Assembly (NCBI GenBank): GCA_022495995.1
Contig: JAFEMH010000755.1
Location: 514,001-578,000, forward strand
Length of the DNA: 64,000 nucleotides
From: Adenophora triphylla var. japonica
Taxonomy: Eukaryota > Streptophyta > Magnoliopsida > Asterales > Campanulaceae
Direction of reading: 5' to 3'
The notes beneath the pieces were generated by a model. The model was not told the origin of the DNA. It saw nothing but the letters and a program-made list of their open reading frames with translations, and ran no database searches. Within the stretch, counting starts at the first letter, position 1. The number at the start of each line of letters is the position of its first letter. Below, piece by piece: positions 33,164-44,800 of the stretch. A program made the translations under genes and the position numbers.

Positions 33164-33993
33164 TGTTGGAACTTGTGTATGGCTTCTTTAAGACTTAACA
33201 GAAAAACTGACAGCAAAAGTAACGGAGATTGAAAAAACAAACGAATTCAAGTCGAGTCTTGTATTTAATACAATCTCCGTAAGAGTTATTTGTCCCGCAT
33301 TGGTGCTTACGGTTGTATGACAAAACTCTAGTAAGATAAAACGACTTACTATTAGTTATAAGGAGCACTCCAATATAACTAATCTAACGAACAACACAAG
33401 GTTTTAGAACTTTGGACTTGAAAAGATTGAATGCAACAATATGCAATGATTTGGGTATGTTAATCTATCTCACTAGAGGGTAAAAGGCTCAGAATGACTG
33501 TGTATGTTAATTGAAATTCGGAGGGAAACTATTTAAAGAAAGTTAAAGGGTTCATGGCTGTTCACTCTAAGAGGTGCCAAAACTGTTCAGAATCTGAGCA
33601 CGAGCGCGGCCGCTCTTGCCTTGAGCGCGACCGCGCTCTTATGCCGAGATCAAGCCCGTGTTTTACTTGACTCAGCGCGACCGCTCTAGGCTGGAGCGCG
33701 ACCGCGCGAAGCCCGAAAATTGCCTCTTCGAACAGTTGCGATTGATCAATCAGTCCAAGCACGTTTTGGCTAATTCAAATCAATTTTAACCCTTTATTTA
33801 ACTTCCGTTAAGTTACAAAAACACTTGTCATTAATTCTCATTCACCCTAAATGGTTTAGAGACATTAAATAAGTATAATAATCTACAACAAATGTAGAAT
33901 ATAATCTGTAACAAGTCTCGTTAACACATAACGAACTTCCGTTAGAAACTAGATCAAAGTTAAATCTTAACTTTCCGTTATCTATTTCCAACA
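33164..33993 (-). repeat. copia LTR (3' in element sense)
   Basis: 830 bp, TGTTGGAACTTGTGT to TTATCTATTTCCAACA. It contains four AGCGCGRCCGC-type GC palindrome modules at about 33600-33708. A few differences separate it from 38560-39391. Confidence 0.95.
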
Positions 33994-34575
33994 ATCCCCC
34001 ACATGAATGACAATTAATGCATGAATGCAATTTCGTCCAAAGTTCCGGCGAACTATTATTACACCGGGATAGATAGCTTGTGGCCTTGAATCTTCCCTAG
34101 TTAAATATTATCGGATATACTAGCCACTTGGTAGCGAGTCGCTTTGAACCAGTGACTGTCGGGTGTATACCAAGACAATAATACTCACATAATAACAGCT
34201 CTAACAATTGTTGTTCTCACGTTTTGTCCATTTTGGCCCTGGACCGTATCTCATTCATAAGCGTTCATTTAGAGGCGGCCTAATTACCTCTCGCTTATAT
34301 AGGTGATTCTCACTATAAGGAGTATCATGCACTACTCCACCCGTAGGTATAGAAATCATTAAAAGTTTTCTCAACTTAATCTTACCACTGCTGCATGTGC
34401 TTGTACTTGGATGTTCTCGGGAATGAGTATTCAACATCTCTGTGTTAATAAACCGAGTTGTTGTTTCCAAGTAACTCTACTAGAACTTATAACTTGGTTG
34501 TCTCATTGAACCAAGGGCCTGGAATCTCCATTTCTCAAGGTTTAGTGTCCGCTATAAGTTCTTTTGTTGTGGGTT

Positions 34576-34711
34576 TTAAACCCATTCCCTTAACAGTTTA
34601 TACAGTTGATCTCTATTTATACCTTTGGTAAATGGATCCGCTAAGTTATCACATGATTTTACATAATCAATGGTGATAACGCCATTCTTGATCAACTGTC
34701 TAATGGTATTG

Positions 34712-34743
<32 letters not shown>

Positions 34744-35196
34744 GTACATACTATTTTGTGCCCTTCCAATTGCCGATTGACTATCACAATGGATTAGTAC
34801 AACAGCACGGGTTTGCTCCAACAAGGAACATCCTCCAGAAGTTCTTAAGCCATTCTCGCTTCTTCCCCGGCTTTATCTAACGCGATAAACTCGCATTCCA
34901 TCGTGGATTTGGCTATACACGTTTGTTTGGAGGATTTCCATGACACTGCTCCTCCACCTATAGTGAATACATATCCACTTGTGGACTTAGAGTCTTTCGT
35001 GTCCGATATCCAATTGGCATCACAAAGTATCCTTCTAATATCGCTGGATATTTATTGTAAAGTATCCCATGATTTAATGTATACTTTAAATATCTTAGTA
35101 CTCTCATTAGTGCTTTCCAATGATCAGTACTAGGATTGCTTGTGAACCTACTTAGTTTACTTACTGAATATGCAATGTCTGGACGAGTACAATTTG
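34576..35196 (-). pseudogene. copia RT C-terminal part and RNase H
   Basis: The segment at 34958-35206 reads [20 protein letters not shown] and [20 protein letters not shown], the usual end of copia RT. The segment at 34576-34824 has HCDSQSAIGRAQNSMYNGKS, RHIRRRHNTIRQLI and DNLADPFTKG, the copia RNase H. A frameshift lies between them. The stretch from 33994 to 34575 after the stop is the 3' untranslated region leading to the purine tract; no gene is seen there. Confidence 0.88.
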
Positions 35197-36764
35197 TTAA
35201 GTACATCGATCGCCAATTATTCTTGCATATTCCGGTTGAGAAACTGGTTCCCCTTTGTTCTTGGCTAAATGTAGCGCCAAGTCTACAGGTGCCTTAGTCT
35301 GAGGGTCATCAAAGACATTAAATTTCCGAAGAACATTCTCTAGGTAATGGGATTGTGAAAGAACTAATCCTTCAGATGTTCTAGATATCTTTATCCCTAA
35401 TATTACATCGGCTAATCCCATGTCTTTCATGTCAAAGTTCTTCTTTAACATGCCTTTGGTATTCATGATTAAATCATGATTACTCCCCATCATGAGCATG
35501 TCGTCTACATAAAGACAAACGATAACGAATGATTCAGATGTTCCTTTAATGTAGACACATTTGTCACATTCATTGATCTTGAATCCATTCGATAACATGG
35601 TTCTATCGAACTTCTCATGCCATTGTTTAGGTGCTTGTTTTAGTCCATACAAGGATTTTACAAGTCTACACACCTTTCTTTCTTTACCAGAACTATGAAC
35701 CCTTCAGGTTGTTCCATGTAAATCTCTTCATCAAGTTCTCCATTTAGGAAAGCAGTCTTTACATCCATTTGGTGTATCTCAAGATTATGCACGGCTGCAA
35801 TTGCTATGAGAACACGAATAGATGTGATCCTTGTGACAGGGAGTATGTATCGAAGAAATCATATCCCTCTTTCGTCTAAAGCCTTTGGCAACTAGCCTAG
35901 CTTTGTACTTTTCGATAGATCCATCCGCCTTATATTTCCGTTTAAGGATCCATTTGCAACCTAATGGGTTGCAACCTGGAGGAGATCAACTAATTCCCAA
36001 GTATTGTTGAGCATTATGGATTCTATTTCACCGTTAATAGCTTCTTTCCGTAACGAACTATCCGGACCGGACAAAGCTTCTTTAACTTGAGTTGATGGTT
36101 CGTTTTCTAACATGTAAGATAGAAAATCGGGACCAAAAGTCTTTTCCACTCTTGCCACTTTTGCTACGTCTCGGCTCTTCATCTTCTATTTGAGAAGGAC
36201 CGGTTGTAGACTCATGTGTTCTCTTATTAGAACCTACATCTTTCCTGTCCTTAACCGGAAAAATGTTTTCAAAGGATACCGCATTCCTTGATTCTATAGT
36301 AGTTCCTACGTGCATATCCTAATGTCCGATTTATACACTATAAACCGATAGGCACTACTATTATTGGCATATCCAATAAAAACACGGTCAATGGTCTTTG
36401 GGCCAATCTTGACTTGTTTAGGCTTAGGTACTTCCAACCTTGGCACAAACACCCCCACACTTTAAGGTATTTAAAACATGGCCTACGATTATGCCACAAT
36501 TCATGTGGCGTTTTATCAATACCTTTCTTGGGTATTTTATTAAGAACATAATTAGAAGTGAGTATTGCTTCCCCCACAAGTTGTCGGGTAAGCCCGAACC
36601 GATCAAAAGCGCGTTCATCATCTCTTTGAGAGTACGGTTTTGCGTTCGCAACTCCATTAGATTGAGGGGTATATGGAGCCGTTGTTTGATGAATTATGCC
36701 GGATTCCCAACATAATCCTTCAAACGGTGCTTCATATTCTCCACCTCTATCGCTTCTAATTTTC
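35197..36764 (-). pseudogene. copia integrase C-terminal part and reverse transcriptase
   Basis: This continues from the previous part in several frames. IRSDRGGEYEAPFEGL (integrase second Asp) and ILTSNYVLNKIPKKGIDKTP come first. The linker with LSGPDSSLRKEAINGEIESI follows, then HQMDVKTAFLNGELDEEIYM (RT first catalytic region, about 35700-35770). The last open stretch, 35197-35673, has SLYGLKQAPKQWHEKFD and the active-site YVDDMLMMGS. Frames change at least four times between 36765 and 35673, so no functional enzyme can be made. Confidence 0.85.
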
Positions 36765-38518
36765 TTAATTTTTTAAGTTAAGTTGATTCTCAACTTCTTT
36801 CTTATAAGTCTCAAAAGCCCCTAAGGCTTCATCCTTACTTCTTAAGAGATAGACATAGCAATACTTAGTGCAATCATCTATAAATGTAATGAAGTACTTT
36901 TTACCTCCTCGAGTTTGCACTAGTTTTAAATCACATATGTCGGTGTGAATTAACTCGAGAGGAGTTGTGTCTCTTTGTATGGCATTAAATGGCGACTTTG
37001 TCATTTTTGCCTCAACACAAACTTCGCACCTATTAGTCGAGTCGGATTTAGTCATTTGGATTAAATCTTGTCTTGCTAATTTCTTAATGGTGTCGAGGTT
37101 TACATGTCCTAATCTATCATGCCATAAATTAGAACTTTCCGACAAATAAACGTAAGAAACACAACTTTTATTCATCGCACTTTGGCGGATCACAGTCATT
37201 ACATTCAATTTAAAAAGGCCCTCCTCGAGGTAACCCTTTCCAAGAAACAAACCATTCTTGGTTAGTACAAATTTGTCGGATTCGAATACTAGTCTAAAAC
37301 CGGCCTTACTAAGCAAAGCGCCGGACACCAAATTTTTACGGATGTCTGGAACATGCAGCACATCCAACAAGGTTACTTCTTTTCCGGAAGTCATCTTCAA
37401 AATCACGTTTCCAATGCCTTGAACATCGGAGGTCGCAGAATTTTCCATGTAAAGCTTTTTTCCGGAGATGGGAGTATAGGAGGAGAAACTTTCCTTGTTA
37501 CCACAAATATGGCGGGTAGCACCGGTATCTATCCACCACGATTTAGGGTTCTCCTCCAAATTTGCAACGTTGGCTTCAAAAACAACCGCTGCAAAGTCTA
37601 GGTCCATGTGGTCAACATTCTTCGCCTCTTTTTTCGGGAGACGACAATCCCTTGACAAGTGGCCCGGTTTGCCACAATTATAGCAAGACCCCTTGAACTT
37701 CTTAGAGGTCTTCTTCTTCACTTTCTTAGCATTCCCGGCAGTTTCGGAATGCTTTCTCTTTGTGCCACTCGTGCTAGCCTCGGCGAGATTGACCTTAGCC
37801 TCCATCTTGCCTTTAGCAACTTTGGCCTCATTCATTCTATTGTTCTCTTCTATTTGAAGACGAACAACAATGTCTTCCAAGGACATCTCCTTGCGTTTAT
37901 GCTTGAGATAGTTCTTGAAGTCCTTCCACGAAGGAGGCAACTTTTCAATGATAGAAGCCACCTTAAATGGATCATTCATGATCATCCCCTCGGCATCAAG
38001 CCCATGTAAAATGATTTGGAATTCATCTACTTGAGTTGTTACCGATTTAGAATCGACCATCATAAAGTCAAGATACTTACCGACGACAAATTTCTTTGAC
38101 CCGACATCCTCGATCTTGTACTTTCTTTCCAAGGTGTCCCACAATGCCTTGGCTAACTCGACTGTACTATACACATTGTATAGTGCATCGTCAAGTCCAT
38201 TCAAGATATAATTTTTACAAAGAAAATTACCGTGAGCCCAAGCCTCCTTTGCCATTTGCCTTTGGGGGTCCTGGATCACCTTTTCTACCGCCTGAGGATC
38301 TTCTTTAAGAAGCGGTGCAAGCTTAGGGTGGTCAAGTAGAAGAGCATCTTCTGTTGCCATCTCTTGAAATCCACACCGGTGAATTTCGCGGGTTTCTCAC
38401 CATGACTGATGTGATGAGTTGTAGGAGCGGGAGCAACATTGTTGAATGTAGTATCACCTTGTGATGGAGGCGTCACATTCCCTTGACTTGATTCGGTGGA
38501 GTCTTTCTCGTTTGCCAT
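36765..38518 (-). pseudogene. copia gag-protease-integrase N-terminal part
   Basis: The polyprotein starts at ATG 38518 ([33 protein letters not shown]). A single frameshift near 38310 moves it to the long frame that stays open to 36765. In order come a gag core with [20 protein letters not shown], a zinc knuckle [14 protein letters not shown] (C-x2-C-x4-H-x4-C), the protease active site [12 protein letters not shown], the integrase HHCC finger ([23 protein letters not shown]) and the first catalytic Asp region [20 protein letters not shown]. The strand and order agree with a copia element. Apart from the early frameshift this is the best-preserved part. Confidence 0.9.
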
Positions 38519-38559
38519 CTCTTGATAATCTTGAAGAAGCGTAAAATAACTCTTACGAT

Positions 38560-39391
38560 TGTTGGAACTTGTGTATGGCTTCTTTAAGACTTAACAGAAA
38601 ACCGACAAAGAAAAGTAACGGAGATTGAAAAAACAAACGAATTCAAGTCGAGTCTTGTATTTAATACAATCTCCGTAAGAGTTATTTGTCCCGCACTGGT
38701 GCTTACGGTTGTATGACAAAACTCTAGTAAGATAAAACGACTTACTATTAGTTATAAGGAGCACTCCAATATAACTAATCTAACGAACAACACAAGGTTT
38801 TAGAACTTTGGACTTGAAAAGATTGAATGCAACAATATGCAATGATTTGGGTATGTTAATCTATCTCACTAGAGGGTAAAAGGCTCAGAATGACTGTGTA
38901 TGTTAATTGAAATTCGAAGGGAAACTATTTAAAGAAAGTTAAAGGGTTCATGGCTGTTCACTCCAAGAGGTGCCAAAACTGTTCAGAATCTGAGCACGAG
39001 CGCGGCCGCTCTTGCCTTGAGCGCGACCGCGCTCTTATGCCGAGATCAAGCCCGTGTTTTACTTGACTCAGCGCGGCCGCTCTAGGCTGGAGCGCGATCG
39101 CGCTGAAGCCCAGAAAATTGCCTCTTCGAACAGTTGCGATTGATCAATCAGTCCAAGCACGTTTTGGCTAATTCAAATCAATTTTAACCCTTTATTTAAC
39201 TTCCGTTAAGTTACAAAAACACTTGTCATTAATTCTCATTCACCCTAAATGGTTTAGAGACATTAAATAAGTATAATAATCTACAACAAATGTAGAATAT
39301 AATCTGTAACAAGTCTCGTTAACACATAACGAACTTTCGTTAGAAACTAGATCAAAGTTAAATCTTAACTTTCCGTTATCTATTTCCAACA
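38560..39391 (-). repeat. copia LTR (5' in element sense)
   Basis: 832 bp, partner of 33164-33993, with the same GC palindrome modules at about 38999-39105. No standard initiator-tRNA primer site follows it on the minus strand; the next bases are ATCGTAAGAGTTATTTTACG, then gag. Confidence 0.95.
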
Positions 39392-40093
39392 CTCTCTAAG
39401 ATCTGGATTTCGGCTTAAATTATTGATTAATTTAGTTTCAATATATGGTTTGCATTTTTTCATTTTGGTTCCATTTATTGATTATGGTGGTTTGTTGGTG
39501 GTTGTTGGTGAGATGATGGCATATTGGAGTTTTTCTTTTGATTTGGTTGTTGTTCAAATTGGTGGTGGCGATTTCGCTGGTGAATGATGGTTTTGTCTAT
39601 GGTGTTTGCGAATGATAGTGGGTGATGGTGAGTTGATGGCATATTGAGGAAGGAGGTGAGGGGAGAGAAGGAGGAGGCTGGTGGAGGTGGGGAGGGGGTG
39701 TTGGTGGTTGTTATAGTGGTGGAGGTTGGAATGGGGGTGGCCGCGGATTTAGAAGATGAAGAGAGGGGAATGTGGGGTTGAGTGAGATGAATTTGCTTAC
39801 ATGAATGTGTGATGGATTTTTTTGTTTGATAATTTTATTTATTTATTTATACTATCTAATTTTATGATTTTTTATTCATTATGTGGATTCATAATACTAT
39901 AAAATTATGAATTTATAAACTTATAAAGTTATAAAAATATTTTGATTATTGACTTTGTATTTTTTATTTTGATTTTAGATTACCTTATTATATTTTAAAA
40001 TTTAATTATTTAATATTTAAAAATAAATTTAATTTTATCCTTTATTTGGGTTTTTCTTTAAACCCCCTTAAAACACGAAGTCAATTTCAAATT
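39392..40093. other. right internal part and TIR of the long-TIR element
   Basis: GGTGG/TGGTGG-rich sequence to about 39790, then an AT-rich terminal repeat to 40093 complementary to 32387-32770. No coding frame is convincing. Confidence 0.5.
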
Positions 40094-40372
40094 AGTACAA
40101 TTCGTCGATCACGTGCATATCACATGGTAATTAACCGAATTTGTTAACGAATTTCGTCAAAAAGTCATTAATTGACAAAAAATTCACACATTGGGCTTTG
40201 ATGTGGAAAAAAATAGTGAGATCACGCATAAAATACCCCCTCGAGTTTAGCCCTTGAACTGCAATTTGTCCTAAATAAATTTGACAATGATTGCTTTTCT
40301 TACTATTTTTTAAGTTGTTAAGACTATGTGAAAACATGAGAGTGGACCAAATGAAACTAAAAAAAAAAGGAA

Positions 40373-41494
40373 GAGAATTGTTATTCACCCCCGCAAGTTT
40401 ACTTAATACCCCCGCATTACTTAGTTTATTTCTAAAAATTAAAACTACACCTCCATTATTACTATTATACCCTTTAAAACCCTTCAGCCTTCTTCTGCAA
40501 TCAATCCCTCTCCAAAACCGTCATTTCCCTTATTCCTCCTCCTCCATTACTGTCCTCCTTCCTCCCTTCTCCATTAATCCTGCCATCACCATCGGCTCGT
40601 CACCCTAACCCACCACTATCAGACCTCCCTTTCCACTTCTACCATCTCTCTCTCTCTATCTCTCTCTCTCTCTCTCTCAATCTTCACTTTTCTAGATCTC
40701 AACCACCCTAATTTGAATAAAGAATTGAAATTTAATGAATTTGAATCCACTTTGCAGGCAAATTCGTGAATACCCATTAAAAATTCTGACATGTGAATAA
40801 AGAATTGAACTTTAAATCCCCAATAAGTGGAGGTTAAACAATGAGAAATAATAAGAAAAACCTAATTTTAAGGAACTGACCTTGATGTCGGCCAAATAAT
40901 CCGATTTTCCACTAACTATGAGCAGTTCTAGCCACCCAATATACCTTATAGGTGATCGATAGAACCAAAACCCATGTCCGTTAGTGATGCGTATATAAGC
41001 CATCTTGTTCGCTAAGTTTTGAGTTGGCTGGTTGCGTTTAATAGCAGATGAGTAGGTATGGTGGACGGCGGCGACAGGTTTGGTCTTCCTGCTTTAGAGC
41101 ATCTCCCACTCATGCTTCCACCAGCAGCCAAGATCTTAGCCAAGATCTGAATTTTTCTTTTTAATTGAAAAAAGGGAAGAACCCAGATTTGGATTTCTTT
41201 TTTAAATAAAATTATCTTTGATAATAAGATTAATTCATTGTTTTGTTATTTTGATTTTAAATGATTGAGGAGGAAAGAATGGGAGGGTGGTGGTGAGCTG
41301 TGGTGACACTAGAGACGATGGCGACGATGGGTGGTGGCAGTGGTGGGTGGTGGATGGTTGCGGGTGTGGGTGATAGTGAGTAGTGGTGGGCAACATATTA
41401 GTGAAGATGATAAAGTCATTTCAATTAATGACATTTTTTTAAAAATAGTAATATGGAGGTATTAAGTAAATTTACGGGACGAAAAACAATTCTC
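40373..41494. mobile_element. MULE-type MITE with 10-bp target duplication
   Basis: 1122 bp. It starts GAGAATTGTTATTCACCCCC and the complement of its right end is GAGAATTGTTTTTCGTCCC. TTTACTTAATACC is shared further in. AAAAAAGGAA flanks it at 40363-40372 and 41495-41504. A 9-10 bp duplication fits the Mutator superfamily. On the minus strand, 40812-41003 holds a short open segment (MAYIRITNGHGFWFYRSPIR) ending at a GTCAG donor-like site, possibly a captured exon that I do not recognise. Confidence 0.75.
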
Positions 41495-41504
41495 AAAAAA
41501 GGAA

Positions 41505-41860
41505 ACATCTTTTTCAAAAGGCCAAAGGAACGAATTATTTAAAGTTCAAGGACCGCCACTAAAAATCCACGTGTTGAATGACTAGACCCACGCGCCCAGC
41601 GCCTGCCGGCGACAACCCAACAACCCGCCACTACAAATGACCTTTTCTTTCCCACCACATCGCCAAATTCGTGCCTCCCTATTATTCAACCATCCAAAAA
41701 AATTTCAAAACCCTCATTTCTCGCCCCCAATTCCGTTTCCGAATCCCTCTCTCCAACCGTTCCCGGCTGGAATTTCCCTATTCGCCGGTCAATCTCACCT
41801 ACGCCATAGCTGATCAAATTTGAATTGATTTTTAAGGGGGAAATTTAGGGTTCAAGAGGT
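41505..41860 (+). promoter_or_regulatory. promoter and 5' UTR region of the syntaxin gene
   Basis: About 355 bases between the MULE-type MITE and the start codon. A G-box CACGTG lies at 41568-41573. The later part is CT-rich (CCGAATCCCTCTCTCC) as in plant 5' leaders. The MITE ends only 74 bases before the G-box, so part of the original upstream region may have been displaced. Confidence 0.5.
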
Positions 41861-44800
41861 ATGAGCTTTCAAGATCTAGAGGCTGGACGTCCTAGACGTG
41901 GTGGGTATGCCAATGGAAGACAACAAGACCCTACTCAATCGATTGCTTCTGGAATCTTCCAGATCAACACTGCCGTCTCTACTTTTCAACGCCTTGTTAA
42001 TACCCTTGGTACCCCTAAAGACACCCCCGAGCTTCGTGATAAACTGTTAGTTCTTTATCCTCCCTCACCTCTCTCTCTTTTTTATTTGTTTGTTTGATTT
42101 TCAGTTGTGCCTGAATTATGCTGAATTTTGATTGTGGCGTGTTTGGGTTGTTGTATAACTAGTACTCTCTAGTCCTTGCCAATGGCACGATGGCAGTATG
42201 AACGGTGACGGTATGAAATTGATCGATAAACAGACGTACTTTGTGATTGAGAGATTGGAGAGAAGTTGACTGCTTTTACACTGTTTTACCTTCTCAACAA
42301 TTACTAACCTCTCCTTCAACCCAAGGAGCCCGTGCTATTAAGCTATTAAAGTTGTTGGTGCCATCGATGCCTGCAAGAAACCAATGAAAATCATTAATTT
42401 AATTTGCTTTTAATTTTAGCTATTTACAATGACAATTTTTACTGTAAATACCCCAAAGATAAGTTCCTCAACTTTATGACTCTCCCAGTTGCATTCACTT
42501 TCCTCTTCTACTCCTGGTACACTATAATTCCAACACTCACCAGTCCCCCGATTTTTTGCGGCAATCTCATGTGCCCAACTTGCTAATAAAATCAGTGTAA
42601 GTCACACCGACTCCCCCGAAACTAACCTTCGTTGCTATGCTCTCTCTCATTCTCTTTCCACCTATTATTTCTAGTTCAAAAATCTTAAAATAGAAAGGGC
42701 AAAAAAAGAAGAGCAAAATTTATAAAAAACAAAAATTTTATAAAAAATTCAAGCATCATTAAATAATCCCTGCCGTTTTTTTCACATCTATTGGCACCTT
42801 CCTTTCCTTCCCTCCATATATGTATTACACAGTATTTTTTCCTCATATTATAAAATGCTTGACCAAAATACTAAAACCATGAATCAGATAAATTATTTTC
42901 AAGTTTGGGACATAAAAGCGTATCCACTTAAAAGGAAATACTAAAGAAATAAATGTAGTGGGTAAGGCGGTGGAGATACAAATAAAAGAGAGAAGTTCTT
43001 TCACTTGATCATGTTGCAAGCTCTCTCGGCTTTTGGAGTTTTTCTTAAGTTGAGTTCTATTTTTTAAGCTATTCTTAAATCCCAAAAGTCTATTGCAGAA
43101 TTTATCAAGAAAGCAAACTATCATACTCATTTCGACCCAAAATAATTGAATATTTTGAAATAAATTGAAAAGAAATCATTCAGGGACATTTTTTTTGATA
43201 TTGATAAAGACAAAATGAACATTTATTTTGGGGCGGGGGAAGTAACTTTCTTGATTCAACAGTGAATTTCAATTTTGAAGCTATTCCTAAATCCCAAAAG
43301 TTTGATGCAATTTTTTTTTTTAAAGAAAACAAAGTATCACACTCCTTCTGTCCCAAAATAAGTGACCAATTTGAATTAAATAGAAAAGAGACCATTTGAG
43401 GGATAAAGTTTTTGGTTATTGATATAGAAAAAAATGAACATTTATTTTGGGACAGATGGAGTAACTATCGTGATTAAATAGTTGAGTTCTATTTTGAAGT
43501 TATTCCTAAATCAATGTAATTGGTTTGTGTACGAAGTTATGGTATAAAAAATGACCTTGGGAACACTTATAATGTGTAAAGTAAATGAATCATTCAAGCA
43601 GTAGGAAGAAAAAACATAACGGAAAGCAAAATTGAGATCATAAAACTAATCAAACATCAGAAAGAAACCAGAGCATGGCCTTGAATATTCAAAAGATCAT
43701 ACTACCTCCATCCTAAATAAATGTACAAAAAAATTGATAAAATTAATCAAACATCAGAAAGAATCCATAGTATGGCCTTGAATATCCAAAGATCATACTA
43801 CTGCCGTCCTAAATATATGTCCGAAAAATTGAAATTCGCTCTTTATTTTTTTGACATTAAATTTGGGACGGAGAGACCAACTTTTTACCAAAATTTTTAC
43901 CCCCAAGCAGATACAGGAAATCCAGTCCCACATTAGTTAACCCCTCACAGATATCCTAAAGTATGTATTACATAGACCGCTCTCTCTGCATGCTTGAAGG
44001 AGTCTTTACTCGACAAAGAAACTTGCAGACTCTGTGAATTGGACTAAACGTTGTTGTTGTTGCTGCTAAGGATATAATCACTTCGTCTCAAAATCAATGT
44101 CCAAATTGATTATTGTTCAAAATCATAAAATGAACATTCATTTTGAAACAGAGATAGTAATGCATACTAAACAACCAAGGTGGAAGTGGAACTATGAATC
44201 TAAATCCTATACTTACCTAGCATTTAATCAAAGTCAGCATTCTCTAAAATTATATGTAAACCACAACATAATTGTACTAACAGTAGCATATTACTCCTCA
44301 AATTCGTTTGCCTTAAACAGGGAATTAAGTTAATGAGACCAAAATCAGTGATTAAATAATAAAAAAATCTTTCACATCCATCTCGGGCTAATTTCAGTTC
44401 CCATCCAACAAATTCCCAACAGAGGTGGTATAAAAGTTGTGTTAAATGCTCAAATTTTCATAAACCTCAACCTATACATGTAAACAAAAGCATATAAATC
44501 CAGCATTTGCATAAAATTTACAAATCTCAAACTGAATGTAGAACCCAGCTTTTAACCAACAAAATCTCCCAATTTACAATTCTAAATTCTAAATTCACAC
44601 ACATATACAGAGATACACAAATACAAACATATGTTAATTAATATAAATAATGTACCTTGTTGCAACTATCTCCAAGCAGATTAGACCAAGAGTGAGGGCG
44701 GAGCCCGGCGAATTTTCAAACAACTTGAGCGTCTATCTCCTCCACCACCGCCCCACATCCCCTGTGCCACACCACATAACCAAATCTATCAAACCCAGAA

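Larger units (their letters stand above)
33164..39391 (-). mobile_element. Ty1/copia LTR retrotransposon
   Basis: 6.2 kb, with LTRs at 33164-33993 and 38560-39391 (TGTTGGAAC..TTTCCAACA), nearly identical. The purine tract ATGTGGGGGAT lies beside the 33164 LTR on the minus strand and gag starts near 38518, so the element is on the minus strand. It sits in a CT-rich tract. The flanking five bases are CTTCT and CTCTC, so a perfect duplication is not visible. Gag, protease, integrase, RT and RNase H are all present, with several frameshifts. Confidence 0.92.
32387..40093. mobile_element. long-TIR DNA element (MULE-like), split by a SINE and a copia element
   Basis: The left end, AATTTAAAATTGACTTCGTG TTTTAAGG, and the right end, whose complement is AATTTGAAATTGACTTCGTG, match over roughly 200 bases. 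This includes AAATAAAGG..AAATTAAATTTATTTTTAAA and AAGTCAATAATCAAAATATT. Without the 6.2-kb copia and 191-bp SINE insertions it is about 1.3 kb. Long TIRs suggest a Mutator-like element, but I found no clean target duplication. Its interior (32780-33163 and 39392-39800) is CT/GGTGG-rich. Confidence 0.5.

Noticed and set aside
32892..33191. Plus-strand open frame MSLASPSMVVALPTS
   Set aside because: Low-complexity Ser/Pro/His translation of a CT-rich tract that ends inside the copia LTR.
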